A DNA stretch of 36,645 nt from Nonomuraea terrae. Its GTDB lineage: Bacteria; Actinomycetota; Actinomycetes; Streptosporangiales; Streptosporangiaceae. The stretch lies in NCBI RefSeq assembly GCF_004348995.1, contig NZ_SMKQ01000073.1:1-36645 (forward strand), given 5' to 3'. Of this stretch, positions 1 to 7,757 are shown piece after piece; position 1 is the first letter of the stretch; each line of letters opens with the position of its first letter. The notes beneath the pieces are model-generated. The model was not told the origin of the DNA and made no database searches. It saw nothing but the letters and a program-made list of their open reading frames with translations. The position numbers and the translations under genes were made by a program.

Positions 1-1
1 C

Positions 2-241
2 CACACCACCCCGGGCACCCCCCACCTTCCGTCCGAGCGGGCCACCCTGAGCGCCCTTCACCGTCGGTCCGAGCACGGCACCTCGGGGGCCCTACATCTT
101 CCGCGCGAGCACGCCGATCCGGGCACCCCTCATCTGCCGCCCAAGCGAGCCATTCCGCCTCGCGGCAGGGTGGCGAGGCGGGGTGGCAGGGAGTGGGCCG
201 GTAGGGCGAGCGAAGGGAGGAGGAGCCGGCGTGGGGTTTGA
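2..241 (+). CDS. 3' end of an upstream reading frame, possibly a repetitive tail of ruvA
   Basis: The frame is open from the window edge to a TGA at 239-241, overlapping the proposed ruvB GTG (231) by 11 bases. It encodes about 79 residues: four 12-residue repeats (best-conserved element GTPHLP) followed by an Arg/Gly-rich end. In actinobacteria ruvA normally lies directly upstream of ruvB and often overlaps it, so position argues for the 3' end of ruvA. However, nothing here resembles the RuvA C-terminal domain, and third-position GC is lower than in neighbouring genes. It may not be coding at all. The sequence before position 1 would decide. Confidence 0.25.
   Translation, partial: HTTPGTPHLPSERATLSALHRRSEHGTSGALHLPREHADPGTPHLPPKRAIPPRGRVARRGGREWAGRASEGRRSRRGV
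13..156. repeat. Four degenerate 36-bp tandem units
   Basis: A core resembling GTCCGAGC recurs at 31, 67, 103 and 139, exactly 36 bp apart, within diverged units related to the first (near 13-50). Because 36 is a multiple of three, the repeat keeps phase with a reading frame that stays open across it. In that frame (codons beginning at position 2) it gives a 12-residue pattern: GTPHLP, SALHRR, GALHLP and GTPHLP each start a unit. The repeat lies directly upstream of ruvB. It could be a repetitive C-terminal tail of the gene before ruvB or a noncoding minisatellite. Confidence 0.6.
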
Positions 242-1262
242 GCGGGAGATCCTGTCGCCCGATGCCGGAGGCGACGAGCTGCAGATCGAGGCGGCGTTGC
301 GGCCCAAGCGCCTCAGCGAGTTCATCGGCCAGGGGCGCGTGCGCGAGCAGCTGTCCCTGGTGCTGGAGAGTGCGCTGCGACGGCAGCGGCCGCCCGACCA
401 CGTGCTGATGAACGGCTCCCCGGGCCTGGGCAAGACGACCCTGGCAATGATCATCGCGGCCGAGCTGAACGCCCCGCTCCGCATCACCTCCGGCCCGGCG
501 CTGGAGCGCGCCGGCGATCTCGCGGCCATCCTGTCGACCCTCACCGAGGGTGAGGTGCTGTTCATCGACGAGATCCACCGGATGGCCAGGCCCGCCGAGG
601 AGATGCTCTACCTCGCCATGGAGGACTTCCGGGTCGACATCGTGGTCGGCAAGGGGCCGGGCGCCACCGCCATCCCGCTCGACATCGCGCCCTTCACCCT
701 GGTCGGCGCCACCACCCGCGCCGGGCTGCTGCCGGCTCCGCTGCGCGACCGGTTCGGCTTCACCGCCCACATGGACTTCTACGAGGTCGCCGAGCTCGAA
801 CAGGTGCTCTACCGTTCGGCCCGGCTGCTCGGTGTCACGCTTCCCGAAGAAGGCGCCCACGAGATCGCGCGCCGCTCCAGGGGAACGCCCCGCATCGCCA
901 ACCGGCTGCTGAGGCGCGTACGCGACTTTGCGGATGTACGCGCTGATGGAGTGATAAATCGCGAAATTGCGGCGGCAGCGCTGAATCTTTACGAAGTTGA
1001 CGCCGAAGGGCTCGACCGGCTCGACCGGGCGGTGCTCGGCGTGTTGCTGAAAAAGTTCGGCGGCGGCCCCGTGGGCCTGTCCACCCTGGCCGTGGCCGTG
1101 GGTGAGGAGCCGGAAACGGTGGAGGTGGTGGCCGAGCCGTTCCTCGTACGCCAAGGCCTGCTGGCCAGGACCCCGCGCGGCCGGGTGGCCACCGCGGCGG
1201 CCTGGATCCACCTCGGACTGACCCCGCCTCCCGACGCGTTCGGAGCGACCGATTCGGCCTGA
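231..1262 (+). CDS. ruvB: Holliday junction branch migration ATPase RuvB
   Basis: RuvB is the hexameric AAA+ motor that, with RuvA, drives branch migration of Holliday junctions before RuvC resolution. The 343-residue product has Walker A GSPGLGKT at 62-69, Walker B with IDEIH at 112-116, a sensor-1 VGATT segment, the arginine-finger region LRDRFGF, and the C-terminal winged helix ending in the LLARTPRGRVAT block typical of RuvB. The GTG at 231 was chosen because a strong Shine-Dalgarno, GGGAGGAGGAG (215-225), sits just upstream. An in-frame GTG at 183 would add 16 Gly-rich residues not expected in RuvB. Length and motifs are normal. A 213-bp gap with a candidate promoter separates it from yajC. 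Confidence 0.96.
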   Translation: MGFEREILSPDAGGDELQIEAALRPKRLSEFIGQGRVREQLSLVLESALRRQRPPDHVLMNGSPGLGKTTLAMIIAAELNAPLRITSGPALERAGDLAAILSTLTEGEVLFIDEIHRMARPAEEMLYLAMEDFRVDIVVGKGPGATAIPLDIAPFTLVGATTRAGLLPAPLRDRFGFTAHMDFYEVAELEQVLYRSARLLGVTLPEEGAHEIARRSRGTPRIANRLLRRVRDFADVRADGVINREIAAAALNLYEVDAEGLDRLDRAVLGVLLKKFGGGPVGLSTLAVAVGEEPETVEVVAEPFLVRQGLLARTPRGRVATAAAWIHLGLTPPPDAFGATDSA

Positions 1263-1270
1263 TCACAGAT

Positions 1271-1282
1271 CGGTTGCAACCG
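1271..1282. promoter_or_regulatory. Perfect 12-bp palindrome in the ruvB-yajC gap
   Basis: CGGTTGCAACCG is a perfect palindrome 9 bp after the ruvB stop. A second inverted repeat follows, CGAAACGC (1310-1317) and GCGTTTCG (1330-1337), with a 12-nt loop; its right arm lies in the spacer of the candidate yajC promoter. Neither is followed by a T-run, so they look more like operator sites than a terminator. No regulator can be named. Confidence 0.4.
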
Positions 1283-1324
1283 TTTCAAAATGGGAACTTC
1301 CCCGCGTGCCGAAACGCTGCCTCG

Positions 1325-1354
1325 TTGCCGCGTTTCGCAACAAGCGCCTACACT
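1325..1354 (+). promoter_or_regulatory. Candidate promoter for yajC-secD-secF
   Basis: TTGCCG (1325-1330), an 18-bp spacer and TACACT (1349-1354) match the actinobacterial housekeeping pattern TTGNNN-N18-TANNNT. Transcription would begin near 1361, giving a leader of about 115 nt before yajC. The call rests on pattern alone. Confidence 0.4.
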
Positions 1355-1475
1355 CCGTGGCTTGGCTGGCTGTGTAGGCTGACGGGCTGATGCGGCGCGG
1401 CCCGACGCTGCGCACGGAATTTCCGGCGCGAGGCCGGTGTCAACTCCTTGTACGACAATTGGAAGGTCGCCCCTT

Positions 1476-1850
1476 ATGGACCAACTCACTAGCATCCTGC
1501 CGCTGATTCTGCTGGTGGTGGTGTTTTACTTCTTGCTGATCCGCCCTCAGCGCAAGCGTCAGCAAGAGGCGCTCAAGATGCAGAGCTCCCTGACGCCCGG
1601 CACCCGCGTCATGACGACCACCGGCCTGTTCGCTACCGTCGTCGCGGTGGACAATGAGGACGTCATCCTCGAAGTCGCGCCAGGGATCGAGACCCGCTGG
1701 GTCAAGGCGGCCATCGGTCGGGTCGTGACGCCCGGAGACGCTCCGGCGGACGAGCCGGTCGCCGACGGGTCCGGCGAGGAGGACAAGACGGAGTCCGAGG
1801 CCGCCGTGGAGCGTAACGGGGACCAGGACTCCAACACCAAGCGGTCCTGA
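1476..1850 (+). CDS. yajC: Preprotein translocase accessory subunit YajC
   Basis: YajC is a small single-pass membrane protein that co-purifies with SecDF at the SecYEG channel. The 124-residue product has one N-terminal transmembrane helix (about residues 4-22), then the signature RPQRKRQQE and a cytoplasmic domain with the conserved turn GTRVMTTTGLF. It ends in an acidic, low-complexity tail (about 85-124) rich in Glu, Asp and Ser. The ATG at 1476 has GGAAGG at 1461-1466. An in-frame start at 1437 would place polar residues before the membrane helix and is unlikely. It is the first gene of the yajC-secD-secF operon, with secD 43 nt downstream. Confidence 0.93.
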   Translation: MDQLTSILPLILLVVVFYFLLIRPQRKRQQEALKMQSSLTPGTRVMTTTGLFATVVAVDNEDVILEVAPGIETRWVKAAIGRVVTPGDAPADEPVADGSGEEDKTESEAAVERNGDQDSNTKRS

Positions 1851-1893
1851 CTAAGCTCTGCGACAAACCTCTATCTGAAAGAACTGACGACCA

Positions 1894-3690
1894 GTGGCCC
1901 GATCGACCAGCAGCCACAGCCGACCGGGGCGTACGCTCCTCGTGCTTCTGGCGCTCATCCTCGCCCTGGGCGGGACGATGTTCCTGCAGAAGGCGTATAC
2001 GCCCAAGCTGGGGCTCGACCTCGCCGGCGGCACGACGGTGACTCTGTCACCAGTGACCCAGAACAACGCGGCTCCGCCGGACGAGATCCTCGACCGCGCG
2101 GTGAGCATCATCCGCGACCGGGTCAACGGCACCGGGATCTCCGACGCGGAGGTCGCCAAGTCAGGCGACAACATCATCATCTCCATCCCGGGAGTCGGGC
2201 AGGGCGAGGCCATCAAGCTGGTCGCCACCACCGCGGAGCTGCGTTTCCGCCAGGTGCTGGCCATGGCAGCCACGCAGCTCCCGCAGGAACTCGCCACCAC
2301 CGCTCCGACCCCGGCGGCCTCGCCCTCGGGGTCCGCGAGCCCGTCCGCCTCACAGCCGGCCGGCGCGCCGGAGGCGAGCGCCCAGCCGAGCGCCTCCCCG
2401 ACGGGCAAGGCGCTGTCCTCCGCGCTGACGGCCCCGACGCCGGCCCCGTCCGGCTCCGCTGAGCCGTCCGAGCAGCCCGCGCGCGGGCAGGACGGCGGCG
2501 GCCAGAAGGACGCCAAGAAGGACCAGGACGCCAAGGCCACGCCGTCGCCGGGCCCCACCGGCCAGAGCGGCACGCCCTCTCCGGAGCAGCTCGGCATCGA
2601 CACCACCGGCATCGACCCGGCGGTGCTCGAGAAGTTCAACAAGCTCGACTGCACCGACCCGGCCAACCGCGGCCAGGGCATCCAGGACGACCCCAACAAG
2701 CAGTACGCCGCGTGCGAGACCGACGGCAGCTACAAGTACGTCCTCGACGTCGCCAAGGTGGTCGGCACCGACATCGACACCGCCTCCGCGGGTGTCCGCC
2801 AGGGCACCGTCGAGTGGGTCGTCCAGCTCGACTTCAAGAGCAAGGGCGCCAACGAGTGGAGCAAGCTCACCACCGAGGCGTTCAACTCGCCCGAGCCGCG
2901 CAACAAGGTCGCGGTCGTGCTCGACGGCGTCGTGATCACCGCCCCCAACATCATCGGCCCCATCCCCGGCGGGCGGGCCGAGATCACCGGCGGCTTCGAC
3001 CAGGCCGGCGCCACCACCCTGGCCGACCAGCTCAAGTACGGCGCGCTGCCGCTGAAGTTCAACCGCAGCTCGGTCGACACGGTCTCCTCGACCCTGGGCC
3101 AGGACCAGCTCCTCGGCGGCCTGATCGCGGGCCTCATCGGCCTCGTCCTCGTGGTCCTGTACTGCCTGCTCTACTACCGCGGCCTCGGCATCGTGGCGGT
3201 GCTGAGCCTCGTGGTCGCCACGATCATCACCTACACCTCGGTCGTCGTGCTCGGCCACAACGCCGGCTTCCGGCTGTCGCTGCCGCACATCATCGGCCTG
3301 GTGGTCTCGATCGGCATCACCGCCGACTCCTTCATCGTCTACTTCGAACGCATACGCGACGAGATGAAGGAGGGCAGACGCACGCTCCGCGCGGCCGTCG
3401 AGGTGGCCTGGGTCCGTGCCCGGCGCACGATCCTGATCGCCGACGCCGTCATGTTCATCGCGGCCATCGTGCTCTACTTCCTGGCGGTGGGCGGTGTGGC
3501 CGGGTTCGCGTTCGCGATGGGCCTGACCACCCTGATCGACATCGTGGTGGTGTTCCTGTTCACCAAGCCGTTCATCGCTCTGCTGGCGAGAGTGAAGTTC
3601 TTCGCCAAGGGCCATCCGCTGTCGGGTCTCGACGCCGAGCGCATGAGCGAGACGCAGACCGGCCGCACGACCACCCCGCAGGAGGCCTGA
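1894..3690 (+). CDS. secD: Protein translocase subunit SecD
   Basis: SecD, with SecF, uses the proton gradient to pull secreted proteins through SecYEG from outside. The 598-residue product starts with GTG. It has a first transmembrane helix (about 13-31), the D1 motif GLDLAGGT, a large extracytoplasmic region, the conserved DGVVITAP block, and five closely spaced C-terminal membrane helices including GITADSFIVYFERIRDE. The periplasm-side domain carries a Pro/Ala/Ser/Gln/Lys-rich low-complexity insertion (about residues 135-230) that splits the P1 domain and is followed by a Cys pair. Similar but variable insertions occur in other actinobacterial SecD proteins. It ends 1 nt before secF, so the two are translationally coupled. 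Confidence 0.95.
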   Translation: MARSTSSHSRPGRTLLVLLALILALGGTMFLQKAYTPKLGLDLAGGTTVTLSPVTQNNAAPPDEILDRAVSIIRDRVNGTGISDAEVAKSGDNIIISIPGVGQGEAIKLVATTAELRFRQVLAMAATQLPQELATTAPTPAASPSGSASPSASQPAGAPEASAQPSASPTGKALSSALTAPTPAPSGSAEPSEQPARGQDGGGQKDAKKDQDAKATPSPGPTGQSGTPSPEQLGIDTTGIDPAVLEKFNKLDCTDPANRGQGIQDDPNKQYAACETDGSYKYVLDVAKVVGTDIDTASAGVRQGTVEWVVQLDFKSKGANEWSKLTTEAFNSPEPRNKVAVVLDGVVITAPNIIGPIPGGRAEITGGFDQAGATTLADQLKYGALPLKFNRSSVDTVSSTLGQDQLLGGLIAGLIGLVLVVLYCLLYYRGLGIVAVLSLVVATIITYTSVVVLGHNAGFRLSLPHIIGLVVSIGITADSFIVYFERIRDEMKEGRRTLRAAVEVAWVRARRTILIADAVMFIAAIVLYFLAVGGVAGFAFAMGLTTLIDIVVVFLFTKPFIALLARVKFFAKGHPLSGLDAERMSETQTGRTTTPQEA

Positions 3691-3691
3691 C

Positions 3692-4684
3692 ATGGGACTG
3701 GGGCGCCGCCTCTACCGAGGCGAGATCGATGTCGACTTCGTCGGCAAGTGGAGGCTCTGGTACAGCCTGTCGGCCGTCCTGCTGCTCATCTCGATCGCGG
3801 GTCTGGTGTTCAACGGGCTCAACCTGGGCGTGGAGTTCAGGGGCGGCACGGTCTTCTCGTTCAAGGCGCCGCAGGCCACCGTCGAGCAGGTCCGCACCAC
3901 CGTCCTCGACGAGGGCGTGCACCAGGCGATCGTCCAGGAGGCCGGCGACGGCTGGCGGGTGACCACCGAGAGCCTGCCGGAGAACACCACGACGCAGGTG
4001 CAGTCCGCGATCGCCCAGGACCTCGACACTCCGTCCGGTGAGATCAGCATCCAGGCGATCGGCCCGTCCTGGGGCGGTGAGGTCTCGCAGAAGGCCTGGA
4101 TCGGCCTGGGCGTGTTCATGCTGGCGATCATCTTGTACCTGTCGATGGCGTTCGAGCCGAAGATGGCGCTCGCCGCCATCGTCGCGCTCTTCCACGACCT
4201 GGTCATCACGGCCGGCGTCTACGCCTGGTCGGGCTTCGAGGTCACGCCCGCGACGCTGCTGGGCTTCCTGACCATCCTCGGTTATTCGCTCTACGACGCG
4301 GTCGTGGTGTTCGACATGATCAAGGAGGTCACGGCCAAGCTGGGCCACACGTCGAAGCAGACCTACTCGATGGCGGCCAACGACGCGCTCAACCACACGC
4401 TGATCCGGTCGCTGAACACCTCGCTGGTCGCGATCCTGCCGGTGGCGGCGATCCTGTTCATCGGCACCACCCTGCTCGGCGCGGGCACGCTGAAGGACCT
4501 GTCGCTGGCCCTGTTCGTCGGCATGATCGTCGGCACGTACTCCTCGATCTGCGTGGCCACGCCGCTGCTGGTCACGCTGAAGGAGCGCGAGCCGAAGTAC
4601 CAGGCCATCGCCAGGAGGATCGCCTCCACCAGCGGCGGCAAGGGGGCGAAGGGTTCCAAAAGCGCAGCGGTAGCCAAGAGTTAG
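3692..4684 (+). CDS. secF: Protein translocase subunit SecF
   Basis: SecF is the partner of SecD in proton-driven completion of translocation. The 330-residue product has transmembrane helix 1 (about 23-40), the motif GVEFRGGT (46-53), a small extracytoplasmic P4-like domain, and five more helices. Their conserved segments include LGYSLYDAVVVFD and RSLNTSLVAILPV. The C-terminal tail is Lys/Gly/Ser-rich. The Shine-Dalgarno AGGAGG lies inside the end of secD, and the ATG follows the secD stop by 1 nt. A strong hairpin terminator follows immediately, closing the operon. Confidence 0.95.
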   Translation: MGLGRRLYRGEIDVDFVGKWRLWYSLSAVLLLISIAGLVFNGLNLGVEFRGGTVFSFKAPQATVEQVRTTVLDEGVHQAIVQEAGDGWRVTTESLPENTTTQVQSAIAQDLDTPSGEISIQAIGPSWGGEVSQKAWIGLGVFMLAIILYLSMAFEPKMALAAIVALFHDLVITAGVYAWSGFEVTPATLLGFLTILGYSLYDAVVVFDMIKEVTAKLGHTSKQTYSMAANDALNHTLIRSLNTSLVAILPVAAILFIGTTLLGAGTLKDLSLALFVGMIVGTYSSICVATPLLVTLKEREPKYQAIARRIASTSGGKGAKGSKSAAVAKS

Positions 4685-4695
4685 CAGCCTCGTAC

Positions 4696-4730
4696 GACGC
4701 CCTCGCCCGCTGTACGGGCGAGGGCGTCTT
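4696..4730 (+). terminator. Intrinsic terminator after secF
   Basis: GACGCCCTCGCCCG (4696-4709) pairs perfectly with CGGGCGAGGGCGTC (4715-4728) around a 5-nt loop, 11 nt after the secF stop. The T-run is short, as is usual in high-GC actinobacteria. Confidence 0.85.
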
Positions 4731-4867
4731 CGTGTCCCGGAGCGGCGGCACGAGGGCGTCAGCGGTCCTCTCAGGCGTCCTGAGAGTGTTCTGACGCCCG
4801 CGAGGGTTCGAGCGCGGGCCCGGAATGCACCATCATGGAGCCCGGCACACGAGAAGCGAGGAGCGCC

Positions 4868-5386
4868 ATGACCGAGCTGAGCACGATGATCCTGGACCGC
4901 ATCAGGGACGTCCCCGACTATCCCAAGCCGGGAGTCGTGTTCAAGGACATCACCCCGCTGCTGGCCGACCCCGTCGCCATGGCGGCCGTGGTGGAGGAGC
5001 TGGCCGGCACGCACCAGGCCGACAAGATCGTGGGGATCGAGGCGCGCGGGTTCATCCTGGCCGCGCCGGTGGCGTACCGGGCGGGGGCGGGGTTCGTGCC
5101 CGTGCGCAAGAAGGGGAAACTGCCCGCCGCGACGCTGGAGGAGTCCTACGATCTGGAGTACGGCTCCGCCACCATCGAGGTCCACCGCGACGCCTTCGTG
5201 CCCGGGGAGCGGGTGCTCATCGTCGACGACGTGCTGGCCACCGGCGGCACCGCCAAGGCGGCGGTGGAGCTGGTGGAGCGGGCCGGGGGCGAGGTCGCCG
5301 GCATCGCCGTGCTGATGGAGCTGGCCTTCCTCCAGGGACGGGAACGGCTGGCGGGAGTGGACGTGCGCTCTCTCGTGACCGTCTGA
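4868..5386 (+). CDS. apt: Adenine phosphoribosyltransferase
   Basis: Apt salvages adenine: adenine plus PRPP gives AMP plus pyrophosphate, in the cytosol. The 172-residue product shows the Apt N-terminal signature PDYPKPGVVFKDITPLL (16-32), the GIEARGFILAAPVA hood region (56-69), and the PRPP-binding loop VLIVDDVLATGGTA (116-129) with the two acidic residues D120 and D121. The ATG at 4868 follows AGGAG (4859-4863). An in-frame ATG at 4835 has no ribosome binding site and would add 11 unconserved residues. The gene sits between secF and relA, as commonly seen in actinobacteria, and likely has its own promoter because a terminator precedes it. Confidence 0.95.
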   Translation: MTELSTMILDRIRDVPDYPKPGVVFKDITPLLADPVAMAAVVEELAGTHQADKIVGIEARGFILAAPVAYRAGAGFVPVRKKGKLPAATLEESYDLEYGSATIEVHRDAFVPGERVLIVDDVLATGGTAKAAVELVERAGGEVAGIAVLMELAFLQGRERLAGVDVRSLVTV

Positions 5387-5400
5387 TCGGCCCGCGAAAG

Positions 5401-5425
5401 TCCAGGTGCGATGCCTGGATACACT
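5401..5425 (+). promoter_or_regulatory. Inverted repeat abutting a -10-like element upstream of relA
   Basis: TCCAGG (5401-5406) and CCTGGA (5414-5419) form a perfect 6-bp inverted repeat with a 7-nt spacer. It ends exactly where a -10-like TACACT (5420-5425) begins. No convincing -35 hexamer is visible. The arrangement would suit a regulator binding in the promoter spacer. Confidence 0.35.
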
Positions 5426-5445
5426 GGGGGGATCTGGACTCGAAC

Positions 5446-5484
5446 GTGAGGAGCCACTGCGTGAGGAGTCTGTGTGCCCCGTGA
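5446..5484 (+). CDS. Possible 12-codon upstream ORF overlapping the relA start
   Basis: GTG at 5446 opens a 12-codon frame that ends at TGA 5482-5484, inside the first codons of relA. It encodes an imperfect pentapeptide duplication, VRSHC then VRSLC, because the DNA contains GTGAGGAG twice, 15 nt apart (5446 and 5461). The second GAGGAG doubles as the relA Shine-Dalgarno. The ORF may simply be a by-product of that duplication. Confidence 0.2.
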   Translation: MRSHCVRSLCAP

Positions 5485-7756
5485 TGCGGTCGTGCCCGAC
5501 GTAACCGACAACGCCGAGGCGCCCGGCGCACCGGCGGTGCGTCGGCGGCGGTTTGGGGGTGGGGCGATGAACCCGGTGCTGGAGCCGCTGTTCCGCACGG
5601 TCCGCGCCACCCACCCCAAGGCCGACCTGCGCCTGATCGAGCGCGCCTACGACGTCGCGGCCTACCACCACCGCGACCAGAAGCGGAAGTCGGGCGACCC
5701 CTACATCACCCACCCGCTGGCCGTGGCCACCATCCTGGCCGAGCTCGGCACCGACGATGAGACGTTGTGCGCGGCGCTGCTGCACGACACGGTCGAGGAC
5801 ACCGCCTACAGCCTCGACGAGCTGCGCGGCGACTTCGGCGACACGATCGCGTCCCTGGTCGACGGGGTCACCAAGCTCGACAAGGTCAAGTTCGGCGACG
5901 CCGCGCAGGCCGAGACCGTGCGCAAGATGGTCGTCGCCATGTCGCGCGACATCCGCGTCCTGATCATCAAGCTGGCCGACCGGCTGCACAACATGCGCAC
6001 GATGCGCTACCTGCCGGAGCACAAACGGCACCAGAAGTCCCGCGAGACGCTGGAGATCTTCGCCCCGCTGGCCCACCGCCTGGGCATGAACACGATCAAG
6101 TGGGAGCTCGAGGACCTCGCGTTCGCCATGCTCTACCCCAAGCGCTACGACGAGATCGCGCGCATGGTCTCGGAGCGGGCGCCACGCCGCGACCTGTTCC
6201 TGCAGGAGGTCATCGAGAAGGTCTCCGGCGACCTGCGCGAGGCGAAGATCCGCGCCGTGGTCAAGGGCCGGCCGAAGCACTACTACTCCGTCTACCAGAA
6301 GATGATCGCGCGCGACGTGGCGTTCGACGACATCTACGACCTGGTGGGCATCCGCGTGCTGGTCGACACCGTCCGCGACTGTTACGCGGCGCTCGGCACG
6401 ATCCACGCGCGGTGGAACCCGGTGCCGGGGCGGTTCAAGGACTACATAGCGATGCCCAAGTTCAACATGTACCAGTCGCTGCACACCACGGTGATCGGTC
6501 CCGAGGGCAAGCCGGTCGAGCTGCAGATCCGCACCCACGCGATGCACCACAGGGCCGAGTACGGCGTGGCCGCGCACTGGAAGTACAAGGAGGAGGTCGG
6601 CTCCGCGGGCCCCACCGGCAAGGTCAAGCCGGGCAACGACATGGCCTGGCTGCGCCAGCTCCTCGACTGGCAGAAGGAGACCGCCGACCCGGGTGAGTTC
6701 CTGGAGTCGCTGCGGTTCGACCTGTCGGTCTCCGAGGTCTACGTGTTCACCCCGAAGGGCCAGGTCATCGCCCTGCCCGAGGGCGCCACGCCGGTCGACT
6801 TCGCCTACGCCGTGCACACCGAGGTCGGCCACCGCTGCATCGGCGCGCGGGTCAACGGGCGGCTGGTGCCGCTGGAGTCGCGCCTCGGCAACGGCGACAC
6901 GGTCGAGATCTTCACCTCCAAGTCGCCCGACGCCGGGCCGTCGCGCGACTGGCTGAAGTTCGTCAAGTCGGGCCGGGCCCGTAACAAGATCCGGCAGTGG
7001 TTCTCCAAGGAGCGCCGCGAGACCGCGATCGAGGCGGGCAAGGAGGCCATCGGGCGGGCCATGCGCAAGCAGGGCCTGCCGCTGCAGCGGCTCATGTCCG
7101 GCGAGGCGCTCCTGGCGCTGGCCCGCGACCTGCACTATCCCGACGTGTCCGCGCTCTACGCGGCCGTGGGGGAGGGGCACATCGCGGCGCAGGCGGTCGT
7201 GCAGAAGCTGGTGGCCTCGATCGGCGGCGTCGACAGCGCCGAGGAGGACATCGCCGAGACCTCGCTGCCGACCCGGCTGCGCGGCCGTCCCCGGGGCGGC
7301 GGCGCGGGCGTCGTCGTGGCGGGCGACGCCGACGTGTGGGTACGCCTGTCGAAGTGCTGCACCCCGGTGCCCGGCGACGAGATCGTCGGCTTCGTCACCC
7401 GGGGCCACGGCGTCTCGGTGCACCGCGACGACTGCAGCAACATCCAGCAGCTGAAGGCGCAGCCCGACCGGCTGGTGGAGGTCAGCTGGTCGCCGAGCGA
7501 CGACAGCGTGTTCCTGGTGGCCATCCAGGTGGAGGCGCTCGACCGGCCGCGGCTGCTGTCAGATGTCACCCGTACGCTGTCCGACCAGCACGTCAACATC
7601 CTCAGCGCCTCGGTCACGACCTCGCGCGACCGGGTGGCGGTCAGCAAGTTCACCTTCGAGATGGGCGACCCCAAGCACCTCGGCCACGTGCTCAAGGCCG
7701 TGCGGACCATCCAGGGCGTGTTCGACGTCTACCGCGTGAGCGGCGCCGGCAGCTGA
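5474..7756 (+). CDS. relA: Bifunctional (p)ppGpp synthetase/hydrolase RelA (Rel)
   Basis: This enzyme makes and degrades the alarmone (p)ppGpp, controlling the stringent response at starved ribosomes. The 760-residue product has the HD hydrolase domain (H80, then HD at 104-105 in LLHDTVEDT) and the synthetase domain with RPKHYYSVY (266-274) and NMYQSLHTT (331-339). It has RFKD at 320-323, the RXKD signature of bifunctional enzymes rather than the EXDD form of synthetase-only RelA. A TGS domain (about 420-480), a Cys-pair zinc-finger region (about 627) and a C-terminal ACT domain (about 685-760) follow. The GTG at 5474 has GAGGAG at 5463-5468. ATG 5567 is an in-frame alternative that would drop a poorly conserved 31-residue extension. 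The stop is 1 nt from the convergent minus-strand gene. Confidence 0.95.
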   Translation: MPRDAVVPDVTDNAEAPGAPAVRRRRFGGGAMNPVLEPLFRTVRATHPKADLRLIERAYDVAAYHHRDQKRKSGDPYITHPLAVATILAELGTDDETLCAALLHDTVEDTAYSLDELRGDFGDTIASLVDGVTKLDKVKFGDAAQAETVRKMVVAMSRDIRVLIIKLADRLHNMRTMRYLPEHKRHQKSRETLEIFAPLAHRLGMNTIKWELEDLAFAMLYPKRYDEIARMVSERAPRRDLFLQEVIEKVSGDLREAKIRAVVKGRPKHYYSVYQKMIARDVAFDDIYDLVGIRVLVDTVRDCYAALGTIHARWNPVPGRFKDYIAMPKFNMYQSLHTTVIGPEGKPVELQIRTHAMHHRAEYGVAAHWKYKEEVGSAGPTGKVKPGNDMAWLRQLLDWQKETADPGEFLESLRFDLSVSEVYVFTPKGQVIALPEGATPVDFAYAVHTEVGHRCIGARVNGRLVPLESRLGNGDTVEIFTSKSPDAGPSRDWLKFVKSGRARNKIRQWFSKERRETAIEAGKEAIGRAMRKQGLPLQRLMSGEALLALARDLHYPDVSALYAAVGEGHIAAQAVVQKLVASIGGVDSAEEDIAETSLPTRLRGRPRGGGAGVVVAGDADVWVRLSKCCTPVPGDEIVGFVTRGHGVSVHRDDCSNIQQLKAQPDRLVEVSWSPSDDSVFLVAIQVEALDRPRLLSDVTRTLSDQHVNILSASVTTSRDRVAVSKFTFEMGDPKHLGHVLKAVRTIQGVFDVYRVSGAGS

Positions 7757-7757
7757 G

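Noticed and set aside
3572..7423. A 1283-codon open frame on the minus strand across secF, apt and relA
   Set aside because: It is the mirror of strongly coding plus-strand genes; composition is dominated by Arg, Asp, His, Val and Gly, no domain is recognisable, and intact essential genes occupy the other strand.
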